Translations under genes and position numbers: made by a program
Notes under the pieces: generated by a model
The model's database searches: none
What the model saw: only the letters and a program-made list of their open reading frames with translations
What the model was told of the DNA's origin: nothing
Part shown: in pieces, positions 1-10,851 of the stretch
How the letters are laid out: each line of letters begins with the position of its first letter
How positions within the stretch are numbered: the stretch's first letter is position 1
From: Chytridium lagenaria
Taxonomy: Eukaryota > Chytridiomycota > Chytridiomycetes > Chytridiales > Chytridiaceae
Direction of reading: 5' to 3'
Assembly (NCBI GenBank): GCA_025449115.1
Contig: JAHLKC010000083.1
Location: 1-64,000 of the forward strand
Length of the DNA: 64,000 nt

Positions 1-669
1 GTTTGTAGAAAGTTGAATAGATTTACGTACACCTCTTCAGTCCTGGATTAAGCCCTCTGCACAATCAGGCCAGCCCCTGGTGGGCTGTGCTATCATCTTT
101 CCCATTTATATTCACTATCGTGTGTTGAGTTTTACTAGCGGGTGCTCTGGTTAGCACGCCGCCGAGGGAGACTGCGATCCGAACCAAGACATTGTCTAAG
201 AAGGTATGAGCCATGGGAATACGCCTCAAGGGCATGATTCCTTCAAAGGTTTGGTCAGTATAACAACCTCTGTTCTATTCTCGATGGCTATGACAGGCTA
301 TCTAGTTGCCTGTGAGTGGGAGAGCGGCATGAGCAGGGCCCTAGGTAGATGAGATTGAGATAGGACATGTTAAAACGGCTTATTGCGGCGAATATGACGC
401 CTGGTACACTCCTTGGAGCGGGATGGAATCCCTTCTTGTAGACCCCTTTCCCCTAGTCACTTTAGATCCAGTCTCTAGGCATTTCCCTTCCTTTTTTCCC
501 TTTATTATTAACGATTAGAACGAAAACCACAGCAACTTAAATCCCCGCTGTCACTAAAGGCAGAATAGGGCTTGACTCTTGATCTAGGAGTACTTCCTAG
601 ACTCTAGTCTTGTCACCTATTATGTGGTTCTCTACCTCTGTATGCCGGGGCTTAGCAGAGGGGCCATAG
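1..669. other. non-coding left edge, no gene seen
   Basis: No reading frame that I can link to a protein was found here. The stretch ends directly upstream of a copia pol fragment, so it may be decayed internal sequence of the same retroelement, but I cannot recognise any of its upstream domains (gag, protease, integrase). Confidence 0.4.
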
Positions 670-1383
670 AGAGAACTTCACAATGATGCATACCTCGAGG
701 GGAGAAATTACTGGCGACTCGTAGGGAAGTTGCAGTATCTGACGCACACGAGACCAGACATTGCCTACGGGGTTGGAAAGCTCGCCAGATTCGCGTCAAA
801 ACCGAGGAGAGTGCACTGGGACGCGGCGCAATACATGCTAGCGTACTTGCAGGGAACGAGGGACATGAGATTGACCTACTTTAAGCAGTGTGGGAATAAG
901 GAGGTAGGGTCCAATGCGACGAATTCAGGTGCAAGTGCGTCAAGCGGGAGTGCGAACGCTGGGCGGTTGGATCCCAAGTGCTTAACGCACAGGTCCACTT
1001 TGGGGGTGGCTATTTTACTCTGCGGTGGGGTGGTGGTGGCGTTGAGCAGGAGACAGAAAACCATAGCAGACTCGACGGTGGCGTAAGAAACCATTGCTCT
1101 GCAGGGATTGACAAGGGAGGTGTTATGGCTGAGGGGCATGCTGAAGTGGATGGATATGGGGCAAGCAAAGCCGACCATCTTTTGGTGCGATAACCTTGGG
1201 GCGGTGAGAAATGGACAGAAGGGAGCAGAGAGGCATCAGATGCGTCATATGGACGTGAAGTATATGTTCCTGCGGGATAACGTGAGGAAGGGTGAGGTGG
1301 AGATTCGGCATCTGGGAACGGCGGATATGATGGCTGACATACTCACCAAGGGGCTTTGGCGGCCAATGTTGGAAGCGCATTGA
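670..1383 (+). pseudogene. Ty1/copia retrotransposon pol fragment (end of reverse transcriptase plus RNase H)
   Basis: One frame runs from just after a stop at 667-669 to a stop at 1381-1383 and carries the classic end of a copia polyprotein. The first part reads YWRLVGKLQYLTHTRPDIAY, the conserved block after the reverse transcriptase core. The second part has the RNase H features: DSTVA, then LWLRGML, then WCDNLGAV, then HMDVKYMFLRD, then the terminal ADILTKGL block. In a working element this would copy the RNA and remove the RNA strand. The frame is broken by a TAA at 1084-1086, where copia elements normally read the Glu-rich STxEAEY motif, so a single nonsense change is the simplest explanation. 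The upstream catalytic core, integrase, protease and gag are absent. This is a dead 3' fragment. Confidence 0.88.
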
Positions 1384-2272
1384 AGAGGGCTCGGGCTGAT
1401 GAAGGGGAGTGTTTGGGATACAGATCATCAACCCTATAACGGGACAATGTGCAATGGGGACATTTAATGGAAGATATGTGTGACGGTATGAATTTCATAA
1501 TCTTGTGAAATTCATACAGGTGAGTGGAGGTGGGATGATGTGTGCTTTATTAAAAGGAGCAATAAAGTCTTACATAATCTTGTGAAATTCATACATTCTG
1601 GCCATTGTTCCAATTCTGGGACAGTCTGGGATGATGGGATGGCACCAGAGACCTCACCATCACTGCATCACTACTATGCCGCGTTCTCACGCCGCGTTGA
1701 TCATCACTACCTACCTCTCTAGATTGAGTCCCTGGACTCTTACCTTATCTACTGAGAAACATTGGCTATTAGAACTCGATCCCTCGACTTCTAGGCCTCA
1801 CCTTGCTTCTAAAGCTAAATCCGAGCGTGTTCTACACACCCTCGTCAAATTTCGAGCTCTAGCTCGTATTTTTCATATTTGACTTATTAAAGTCAATACT
1901 ATGTAGCGTACCTTTGCGGTGCACTACATTTCTCACAAAAATACTTGTCCCACCACCATAGCTAGGCAGAAATCCGAAGCCAGTGATGGTGTGAGAAGTC
2001 AACCAAAACGCACCCTATTGCGGTGCTTGAAAACGATTTAGAAAGGTCTACGCGACCTTTTAAAGTTCAAAAGAGTTTTCGCTTTTAACTTTGTTTTGAC
2101 GACAAAATCTCTGTCTCCCCTTTATTGGGGGACTTAGAAAATATTTCGAAAATAAAAAGATTTGGTACCCACTATTATAGTGGATACCAAGATCGACACA
2201 AACAAATAATAAAGACTTTGACAGAAACCTTTATTGACAACAGTCTACAACTACACAGAGTAAGTGCATTAA
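1384..2272. other. post-pol non-coding stretch, possibly decayed LTR
   Basis: Directly after the pol fragment there is a purine-rich run (about 1398-1409, gatgaaggggag) followed by TG at 1410, the arrangement expected for a polypurine tract and the start of a 3' LTR. I could not find a matching LTR end or a second copy, so the LTR assignment is weak. The stretch also contains a 12-base-arm palindrome at 1486-1517, part of which is repeated exactly at 1573-1594. No gene is visible. Confidence 0.35.
1486..1517. repeat. perfect palindrome with partial direct repeat downstream
   Basis: Left arm gtatgaatttca (1486-1497) and right arm tgaaattcatac (1506-1517) are exact reverse complements around an 8-base loop. 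Twenty-two bases covering the loop and right arm (1496-1517) recur exactly at 1573-1594, 77 bases downstream. The location, just after the copia pol fragment, suggests an LTR-internal hairpin, but this is inference. Confidence 0.7.
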
Positions 2273-3332
2273 GGCTTCCCGACCACTTCCTTACCCATTC
2301 CTTCCCCCAGTGTCCCCTTCCACAACGACAAGAACTGGCGGGATCGAGGCAATGATAAAGGGAGGGTTAGCAAAGATTACCCTCGCAAAGATGGGGGGAA
2401 AGTCAATAAGACAAGACCCAAACTCACCGGGTCTGGTATCCCAGAGAATGCCCGTCTCTTCCAGATCAAGGCTGGGAGAGACCTTCCCTCCATCACCGAG
2501 CGATCCAATGGCATCATCTCGGAATTCCGGGCCACCTGTGCTATCTTTGGGGTCCCGCTCTGCCAGGAGAACCTTAGCCGGTTCATTAGGAATCAGAGGC
2601 CTAAAGGGAAGGGACAACTTTCTGAGCCTTACCTTAATGATCAGGAATGCCGCAAGCATAACCTCACCATACTTGACCCTCGGGCTACAGTCGGTCAGCA
2701 CCAGAAAGTCCTTTCTGGCTCAATGGTGTCAACCCCTCGCCCATCACCGTCCAGGGAAGATCCTGTCTCCAAGAAGACCCCTGCCACCTCTCTTCCCGAC
2801 TCTCGTTGCTCTGATGTAGCCGGCGCCTCTAGTGGTCGTTACCTCAGCAGTGTCTCATCCCCAATAGATGAGGATGAAGTCGTTCATCCCTCACCAGGGG
2901 ATATACTAGCTCCTCGCCTCAACAAGCTCAAGGCAGGCCTCAAACCTGCCACCTCTGAGCATCCAAAAGGCAAAGGAAAAGAGCCCCTCCTCAAGCATGA
3001 GTATGACGAGGTCTTCCTCCGCCCTTAATCCCTCTTCCTACAAGGAGCTCACTGGTGCTGCTCGCGATCATGCCATCCTCCAACGTCGTGAGGGTTGTCT
3101 CAGCCCTCGCACCTTGGTCACGGTCCGTCCAAAGGCACCTACAGCCTCTCCTGATCCCCCACCATCTCCGTGCCTAGAGGACTCCTCGTCCTCTTGCCAC
3201 CAATCCTACAGTACCAACCCTGGCGAGAAAGAGGCTGGCAGCAATCGATATAACGTCGATGCTGTCCTCTCCCTTGTTGAGCGTTTGAAGAGCCTGGGTA
3301 TTGAGGTCACCATCAGAGAAAGCAAGCTGTGA
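2273..3332 (+). pseudogene. orphan open frame, unknown product, one frameshift
   Basis: A frame is open from after a TAA at 2270-2272 to 3028, then the protein-like sequence continues in another frame to a stop at 3330-3332. The change falls about 2990-3030. The first in-frame ATG is only at 2723, although about 150 codons before it are open and look coding, so the 5' end is missing or spliced. The predicted protein is hydrophilic: a basic first part (KGKGQLSEPYLNDQECRKHN), a Ser/Pro-rich middle with an acidic patch (IDEDEVVHPSPGD), and a short helical end (VDAVLSLVERLKSLGIEVTI). I recognise no domain. Its position between a copia fragment and an inverted repeat suggests a transposon-borne or gag-like protein, but a decayed host gene is equally possible. 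Confidence 0.4.
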
Positions 3333-3566
3333 AGAGTTACATTATACACATGGCCTATGGCTCATAAGGACATTTTGCCTAAGTCCGTTGAGTTCCGTTA
3401 TATCCCGCGTCGACGCGTATATTTACGTGTCATATTGAATCCTCCCTTCTATTCCCTTTGGGTTTTTTATATACCTTTTTCCCCACGTTTATAGGGTTTT
3501 TATTGAAGGAGATGGCGCGCATATGTGCTGTTTATGTGTGTGTGCATATGTTGTGTCTATTATTTA

Positions 3567-4334
3567 TTTGTATTTTGTGTATTACTTTAATATGAGAGAT
3601 TCATGATTTTTTTTGTACCTGTTGAATTAAGTAGTTGATATTGAGTTGATCCCCCATCCTCTATCTCACGCGCGTGGCCTTTCTGTGATCTCCCTTCACT
3701 CCTTCTTGGATGGCAGCCCACCCCTCTACCCCCTGCCATCTGGTGAAGCCGCAATCCAGCTGTTTGAGGCAGAAGGCTGCGATGGGAGACTAAGGGTCCT
3801 CCTCATTGTCAGTGTCCTTTAGCTTAGGCTTGGTTGGCTACGTTCCACCTCTGATGATCCCCAAGCCGGTGATCGACGCTGCAGGCAGGTGATGAGTGAG
3901 GTTACCCTATGCCAGCTCGTGAGGCAAAGAGATCATCACCTTCCAAAAGGTGCCATAGCAGGAAGGCAAGGAGGCTTTCAGTCCTCCCCAATCACCAGGA
4001 GACAATCTGGTGCTCATATTGGTTTATCAGCAAGGTAAGTTGACATAGAAGATATTAAACACGTTCCTTTCTCCCTTTATTAAGCAAAATCTCGCGATCA
4101 CTCACCCACACCATCGCCAACAATTAACATCACTTGGATTCAGGAGTACATCCTGTCCCTAGGTGCTCTGTGGACTTGCTCTGCTGGAGCAGCTCCTTTA
4201 CTCTTCTCCCCTACCCCCTAGTCGAAGCTAGGTAGGGAGGAATGGGTCAAGAGAAGATCACACAACTACTTAATTCAACAGGTACAAATTAAATCAAGAA
4301 ATCTCTCATATTAAAGTAATACACAAAATACAAA
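3567..4334. repeat. inverted-repeat element with about 70-base arms
   Basis: Bases 3567-3636 are a near-exact reverse complement of 4263-4334; the arms differ by a handful of substitutions and a 2-base length difference in an A/T run. The shared core contains ctacttaattcaacaggtac and ctctcatattaaagtaatac. About 625 bases separate the arms and I see no transposase in them. This fits a non-autonomous DNA transposon or MITE-like relic, or a local duplication-inversion. Confidence 0.75.
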
Positions 4335-4362
4335 GGGAGGGACGGGTCAAGAGAAGATCACA
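4235..4362. repeat. 28-base direct repeats exactly 100 bases apart, flanking one inverted arm
   Basis: The sequence gggagg, three variable bases, then gggtcaagagaagatcaca occurs at 4235-4262 and again at 4335-4362. The 72-base right arm of the inverted repeat fills exactly the gap between them. Either the arm was inserted with duplication of its flank, or a 100-base unit was tandemly duplicated and only partly kept. Confidence 0.75.
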
Positions 4363-5306
4363 ATGTGAAATCTCTGGGCACGCTCCTTGGACTCTTAGTC
4401 CATAGGAGGAGATCACAAGATGTCATTACATGTCTAATAAAGAATAGCAGTAACCAGTCTACTTATTAAAGAGCTATTACACTCAATGTTAGTAGTATGA
4501 ATTTAAGGTGTGAGGATGAAGTGATTCTAAAGGGGTTTTTTCTAAGGGTTTTCAACAATGCCGATCAATGAAGATACCAGGTTGAAAAAGCTCTAAGGTA
4601 TGCCTAACTACCATTCTGGTGTCAATCTACAAGACTCTTCCAACAACTCTTTTGTATAACCCATTACCTATGCAAACCAGCCGTCAAGTCGTATTTCCAC
4701 GCGCTCCCAGGTGGTGGAGTCGTTTCTGGACTCAATAGCATGCATAAGAGGGGGAATAGTGTAGTGTACTTGCCTGTCATTGTCCATGAGCATCAGGAGG
4801 GGCTTTGAAGGAGTTCTCATTCAAGAGCATGTCACAACATCCCGTGCCATGGTACACTTTACGACTTAATTAAAACAGGGCCCATTCCAAGTAAGAGGCA
4901 GATAGAAAGACATGGTGTCATATAAGCAATGTGGGGGTAAGATCATGCACAAACAGGACAGGGTATGATGATTTTTGTGGGTACAACTTCTCTCTCAGTT
5001 TATTATTTATTTTGCAGCTGTAAATAAGTTAGTCAGAAAGGATATAGTAAACAACAAAACAAACAAGAAGCGAGAAAAATATAAACAATAAACACATAAA
5101 CCCCTATATACATAAGTACTTCTGCCTGTTCCTAACGCGTCCATGTAACTTTAAACAAATACGCATTAGTGATGTCAGTTGTAATTTGACAACAAAGAAT
5201 CATCATACAAGAGAACATGTACTCTTGGAAATATAAGTGACGCCTATGCTAAGACAGCCATTTATAGTCATTATATCTTTTATTTATAGTAAAATATATC
5301 ACGTGA

Positions 5307-5760
5307 AATATAAGAAAACCTTCAATATTTCACAGCAAACATTTGTCTTCGTCGCAAGAATATTCGCTGGTGACGGGCGTCAAAGACTCTGCTAGCTTGT
5401 TTCACTTGAGCCAACCTGTGTTGCCATCTCTGGCACCCTTTGCATCCGGAAAGAGCCGCTACGCTAATGACGAGAACGTGGAAGAATTACACCCTCAAAC
5501 ATGGAACACGAGGCAGACGGTGAATTGGCTTCATGGGAAGCGAATCGCACCTCACATTATTATAAGTTTTGAGAGTAAGTCCATCATCTCATTCTTTTGA
5601 TTATAAACTGTTATTAACTCTTTTTTTTATAGCTAATCATATTTGTGGTAACGAATTATGGGACATGGATGCCTACCGAGCGTCTCTTCTTGGTTTACAT
5701 ACCTCGTCCGCAGATGTCATGAAGTTTTTAGAGGAGGTTGAATACTCAGAACTACGCTAG
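5307..5760 (+). pseudogene. 5'-truncated copy of the SAM-domain membrane protein family
   Basis: This copy keeps only the cytoplasmic tail end of the family seen at 6253-7956 and 8916-10851. Exon one is open from 5307 to 5574 and exon two is 5633-5760, joined by a GT-AG intron at the same phase-1 position as in the full copies. The SAM-like block reads TWNTRQTVNWLHGKRIAPHI, then GNELWDMDAYRASLLGL and ends in a short divergent tail. There is no ATG before the first homologous residues, and the Cys-rich domain, linker and membrane segment are missing. The upstream 900 bases show no trace of them. A functional product is unlikely unless an unseen upstream exon supplies the start. Confidence 0.75.
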
Positions 5761-6252
5761 CTGGACCTTCGTTACCGTTTATCAAAATTCAAGGCCTTAA
5801 ACGCCGCTCGCTTACCTGATTATTATTATTATTCCCACCACCCTTTCACTTGTATATATTATTTGGCGTGCATAAATAACAACATTTTATACTCACTGTA
5901 CATACTGTCATTTACTTTGTGTTGGAAACATTTTTCTTTTTCAGCCATTCATGAGTTGCGGCACCATTTTCGTAGTGGCGACGGTGAACGCCTTTGTTGA
6001 ATTGTCGTGTATGAATAAATCAGACAATTTCAAGCTCATCGCCAAATGTCATAGAAGGGCGTGACATGAAACAGTCTCACCTTCCCCTGACTATCATCAT
6101 TCGTGGACGTCCATCAGAACTTAAATCGGCAGTGACACTTGCTCCTTGTTGACGTTGTCATCGTTCACCTCTTTTCCTTTTGCAGGAATCGCTTGATTTA
6201 TCCATTCCTCCGTCCTTCCGTCTTCGTTCCATATGAACTTTGAAGCCACATC

Positions 6253-7956
6253 ATGAGGTACAGCATTCTCAAACGAGATGAGAAGCTCTAACGCCATCAT
6301 TTCTCTTTCTGCAGCAACACTTGGACCACTCCGGGCTACGGTTTTATAGCAGGATATGGAGGAGAAAATGTGGCTCCAGGCATATCAGACGATCGCTGCA
6401 TATCCACAATCCGAGACGGAGTTGGTTGCGTTTCTGATAATTATGCTTCTGCTATGGAGATCTGCAACTCAAACCCGGATTGTGGAGGATTCATTTGCTG
6501 GGATCAGACATCAGCTGATGCGGTGAAGAATTGCTACCCTCTTTTAACACCGATGCGGCTTGGTGTTATTTCATCGGCGACTCAGAATGCATATGTAAAG
6601 CGTGAGTTTTTTGTTTCTCTAAAGTTCGTTATTTTATCGTTATGGGATGTTGATGTTTTTATTTTAAAAAAAAAAGAGGGAGCGTTTGTGGTAATCAATA
6701 ACGCACGGTCTGTTCCGTTTCCGATTTCCGACTCTTCGTTACCATCTCCACCACCACCTTTGCCTCCTCCACCTGCTGCTGTCCCTGTTGCCCCGTCAGA
6801 ATCTCCGATTTCCAATGCATTCTCTCAATCCCTTCAACCCAGCCAAAACGACGACGTGCGCTCTACGACAACAACGGAGCCCGTACCAATCGAGTCTACT
6901 ACTTCCGCGGGATGGTCATCTTCCATGTCTTTAGCACAAGTCACAACGGCATTGCTGGCTGCACCCAATAACATCCCCGTCAATTCTTCAACCATCGCAA
7001 CCGTTGAATTGAATGGCTCACCGATTCAGACACCCGAAAGCGCATCTAGAACCAACTCATCGTCTGATTCCAACACCATCATCGCTGTCGGAGTTGGTAG
7101 CTTTGCTGCGCTTTGGGAGTAGCGGGAGCCATTGCGTTTGCGGTTTTTCTCAAACGCAGAAAAAAGAAAAAAGCCGATTATAGCAAGAACGAGAATGTTT
7201 CGGTTTCCGCTTTTTCTTACCCCACGAAACCTGCCGGACGGGATTCTCCTGCATACACCATCGATAACGCTGCCCGTGGGCAAAACTTCGCTGCTGCGGA
7301 ATATAGCGGTGCGTTGGGAAGTGTTAATGTCATGAATGACAGCGTTTCACCTCCTTTCTCTGTTCAATCAAGTTCTATGTTTGCGGCGAGTACTGTTGTA
7401 CCGTCTCACCGCAATTCAATGGCACCACCTTACACGCCTCCTGAGGCTTATGAGAGTTCACAAAGCGTTTCGTCGTCAACCGATGTAAAGGAACCGCTTT
7501 CATTTATTACCTTACATTCATCTTCGTTGTCGGGGTCAGTTTTTCCCGAAACTGTTGCTACCCCTTTGAGCATGTCTAGCAAAAGCGATTACAGTCTTGA
7601 AGCGGAAAGTGACGAATTACATCCTCAAGCATGGAATGCGAGGCAGACGGTGAATTGGCTTCACGCCAAGCGTATAGCTTCTCATATCATCACCGTCTTT
7701 GAGAGTAAGTTTTTGGGGTTACTTTCCCATCGGTTGCCTTTTTTTATTATCAGTGTAAAGCTTACAAATCTTTTTTTTACCTCCTGTAGCCAACCGTATT
7801 TGCGGAAAAGAACTTTGGGATATGGACGCCTATCGTATTTCGCTTTTAGGTCTACATGCTGCATCCTCGGACGTTATGAAATTCTTGGAGGAGATTCAAG
7901 TACTTCGAAGTAGATTTACTACCGCGGGTCCTGCTTTACCTGTTTATCAAGACTGA
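6253..7956 (+). CDS. Cys-rich / transmembrane / SAM-domain protein, copy 2 (one frameshift)
   Basis: Four exons: 6253-6257, 6315-6601, 6677-7704 and 7790-7956. The 5-base first exon (ATG AG) is preceded by an in-frame TGA and is conserved in the paralog downstream. The protein starts MSNTWTTPGYG, then has a Cys-rich domain of about 75 residues (RCIS..VGC..EIC..DCGGFICW..NC), a Ser/Pro/Thr-rich linker, one hydrophobic membrane segment ending in basic FLKRRKKKK, a low-complexity tail, and a C-terminal SAM-like domain (AWNARQTVNWL..GKELWDMDAYRISLLGL). The layout suggests a surface protein with a cytoplasmic protein-interaction domain, although no cleavable signal peptide is visible, so the membrane segment would have to act as signal anchor. 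Within the membrane segment (7111-7114) one T is missing relative to the paralog, breaking the frame; I read this as probable sequencing error. Confidence 0.8.
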
Positions 7957-8915
7957 TTAAAAACCTGATGACATACGATTATCTTTATTTCTTATTTATA
8001 CAATTTGACTCAATCTTAAATACCACGTTCTTACCTGTAATATTTGTCTTTTCACTCGACGCGATTTCGCGTATCTATTTAAAGTAGAGAAATTATTGTT
8101 TGGATACGCATGTAAACAATAACTGCAAGAGTAGCTCTTGTAAGCATAATTATTTTCATGTCTTTTCAAAATGAAAGAATTATACTTTTTTTCATCGCTT
8201 TCTTGTCTTTTTCAAAAGGGACGATCTTTATGATAAGAACGGATACCGTGTTTCGTTACTTGGTTCGTCCCGCAAGTTAATAAACGTTTTGGAGGCAGAG
8301 GATAGATGCGCCCTTAAAAGTCGTAAATTGCTTGTACGTTTTTTCGTACGCCTCTTGCATGTATGGTTTCCTTTGTAGTTCAGACGTAGCGTCTCATCAC
8401 TGCCTCATGTTATAAATGTTTACGAAAATCCTTGATTTCCCTTACTTGCTTTGACAAATAATAAAAACACTCCAAAACATCACGTAAGCGCGTGTGCGTG
8501 TATGTCTTCAGCACGTAAAATATCTCTGCCTTTCCACCCTGCTCAATTTGTCTTTCATTTTATTTTATTTTTAAACTTTAACATCGAAAAATAACACCGA
8601 AAAACAAGCTTATCTTGTGGCCAAGATGGCTCAATTAACAGGTTTGTCTATTTTGTTTCAGCTTTTATGCGCCAAGGCTCAAGATGTCTTTTTCACACTT
8701 TCAAATGTGTTTTTAACCCCTTAAAAAAGAAGAGAAAAAAGGTCAATTAGAAACGACGGCCTTCCGCTGTCGTAGTGCTGGACTCTTGTAGATTTAGACT
8801 TTATTATATAGAAAAGGAGGGACTCGGTCGATACCTTCGATCCTTCCTGCTTTCCCGCCCGCTCGCGTATTCTCTTTTCACTTTGTTGTCTCGTAAAAGT
8901 TAACACAGTTCCAGT
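7957..8915. other. intergenic stretch with a relic SAM exon
   Basis: Between the two full family members this 960-base AT-rich stretch holds one recognisable relic exon (listed at 8211-8330). The rest probably includes the 3' end of copy 2 and the promoter of copy 3; I see no further coding trace. Confidence 0.5.
8211..8330 (+). pseudogene. relic last exon of a fourth SAM-family copy
   Basis: Read from about 8211, the frame gives DDLYDKNGYRVSLLG, matching the family's last-exon sequence ELWDMDAYRVSLLG, followed by a degraded stretch that still resembles the final helix (KLINVLEAED). A pyrimidine-rich tract and AG precede it, as expected of the old splice acceptor. No other exon of this copy can be found nearby. 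It shows that the tandem array once held at least four members. Confidence 0.6.
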
Positions 8916-10851
8916 ATGAGGTATGTTCCGCACGATCTAATTTCATCCGTTAGCCTCCATTAACGTTTCAAAGTGGAAGAAACCAGTTAAACACGCCTGG
9001 CTACGGCTTGATCCCCAGCTTAGGTGCTGAAAACAGGCGACCGGATATACAGGATAGTCGCTGTATTGGAAAAATCGATGATGTAGCTGGAGTCGGCTGT
9101 ACTGCTAGGGATTACACCTCCGCCATGAACATTTGCAACGATAGAAACGATTGTGGTGGTTTTGTTTGCTGGAACACTCTTAGAGGAAATTGCTATGTGT
9201 TCACACTTCCACTCCATCTTGGCGGTGCTGGAGGCTTTGGAAGTTCGCAAAACGCTTACATAAAAGGTAGTTTTATTATTTACTGTTTAAGGTCTTATAA
9301 TGATTCCGTTGCTAAAAGTAATAAAATAGTGGGAGCTGAGGTTGTGCAGAATGGTGTGAGCTCTACGCCATTCCCACTCCCGTCTCCGTCGCCTGTGCCG
9401 GTCCAGCCACCACCGGTCCAGCCACCACCGGATCTCCCGGCCGATCAGCCTCCTTCAGATTCTCCCTCACCCCCGATCGTGGATCAACCGTCTTCAGAAG
9501 TTAGTCAGAGTGGAGATGTGTCCGTCCTTACAACCACAGAAATATCAGATGCAGAGTTGATTGATGAGTCGGCAGGATCCTCGGACATATTGACTTCCTT
9601 ATCGGGGGGCCGCACCATGACGGCACTGCTGGTCGCGCCGGATGCTGTCTTTAGGAGCTCGAGTGGCGCACTATTGGGACCTGACGCCACATCTGGATTA
9701 AACGGCGTGGCTAACTCTGGAATCGTTTCGACAGGTGGTGCTTCATCATCTGGACCCAATACATTCGTCATCGGAATCAGCAGCGTTGCCGCCGGCATTG
9801 GTGTTATTGGGGCTATCGTGTTTGCTGTTTTCCTCAAGCGTAGGAAGACAAAGAGCGTTAACCCTGTTAAGCCAATGCCTCTTTCTTACTCCACGCCCAA
9901 ATCCAGCACTCCTCCCACTCAACTCAACGGAGGTGGTTTCGCATCAACTTACGCAACCGTACCTGTTGGATATGGATATGGAGGCTCACCAAACACGACC
10001 TCCCACAATGTCGTTCACACAAACGCTGTCGTTGGAAGCTTTGCCGCCAGGGAGCGCAGTGTTACCAACATAAATCCCGCTCAGGTCGCTATGCCTGCGC
10101 CCATGTCCAAAGCTGCTGAAGCCTTTGCCGAGAGATCGCGCCACTCTCCTTCCCCGACCCATGGCCAATCCAGCGCACTGTTTTCATCTGCCACCGTCGC
10201 CTCGACCCCAACGTACCAACCTATCGCCTACAACGCGAGGCCAGAGAAGGAGTTACAACACACTGTTCAGCATAGTTACAACCAAGCATACGCTCCGCCG
10301 ACCCGCATCTCGGTAGTACCACAGTATTCCCCTCCGACATCTTTACACAACGTTACCTCGCCAGATGTCAAGGCACCATTGCCTTCTCGTGGTCCAATGG
10401 TACCCTTTGACCAACCTCAACCACCTACACGTGCAGCTTCTTCTGGAGCGCCTATCGTGGCTGCTGCTGGACCCACAAGCCTCTCCAAGAGTGCCTACAT
10501 CAGTCAGGAAAACGCGCTAGATGTTCACCCTCAAAGGTGGAACACGAGGCAGACGGTGAACTGGCTCCACGGAAAGGGTATCGCATGTGATATCGTCACA
10601 TTTTTTGAGAGTAAGTTTTAGTCCTCTTTGGACAAATAGTTCAGTTGACTTATTCTTACTTTTTCTTGGTTGCAGCCAACCGCATTCGTGGAAATGAGCT
10701 TTGGGATATGGACGCGTATCGAGTTTCACTTTTGGGTTTGAAGGCTTCGTCCGCAGAGGTTCATAAGCTACTGGCGGAGATTCAGATTCTGAGGGATGAA
10801 TTTACTTCTGCGGGTCCCGCGGGTCCCGCTTTGCCTGTTTACCGAGATTAA
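8916..10851 (+). CDS. Cys-rich / transmembrane / SAM-domain protein, copy 3 (intact)
   Basis: Exons 8916-8920, 8974-9266, 9330-10610 and 10676-10851, all with GT-AG introns in the same places and phases as copy 2. The start is the 5-base ATG AG exon, with an in-frame TAA just upstream. The product of about 580 residues begins MSGRNQLNTPGYG and carries the Cys-rich domain (SRCIGKI..GVGC..NICND..DCGGFVCW..NCYV), a Pro-rich stretch with PPPVQPPPDLP, a Ser/Thr/Gly linker, a single membrane segment (FVIGISSVAAGIGVIGAIVF) followed by basic LKRRK, a long low-complexity tail, and a terminal SAM-like domain (RWNTRQTVNWLHGKG..GNELWDMDAYRVSLLGL) ending ALPVYRD. SAM domains usually mediate protein-protein contacts, so a sensor or scaffold role at a membrane is plausible. 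I cannot assign a named family. Confidence 0.85.

Larger units (their letters stand above)
3333..5306. other. AT-rich non-coding stretch with repeat remains
   Basis: No protein-like frame is supported here. The stretch holds the inverted arms listed separately (3567-3636 and 4263-4334), a 28-base direct repeat around the second arm, and otherwise AT-rich sequence up to the truncated SAM-family copy. Confidence 0.5.

Noticed and set aside
1398..2272. Complete 3' LTR for the copia element
   Set aside because: A polypurine-like run and TG start are present, but no matching LTR end, inverted terminal bases or second LTR copy could be found.
2291..2701. Minus-strand frame opposite the orphan ORF
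   Set aside because: The plus-strand frame is longer and continues in coherent protein-like sequence on both sides.
7111..7114. Calling copy 2 of the SAM family a pseudogene
   Set aside because: Only one frameshift, in a T run, in an otherwise well-conserved gene; the same kind of break occurs in housekeeping genes of this window.
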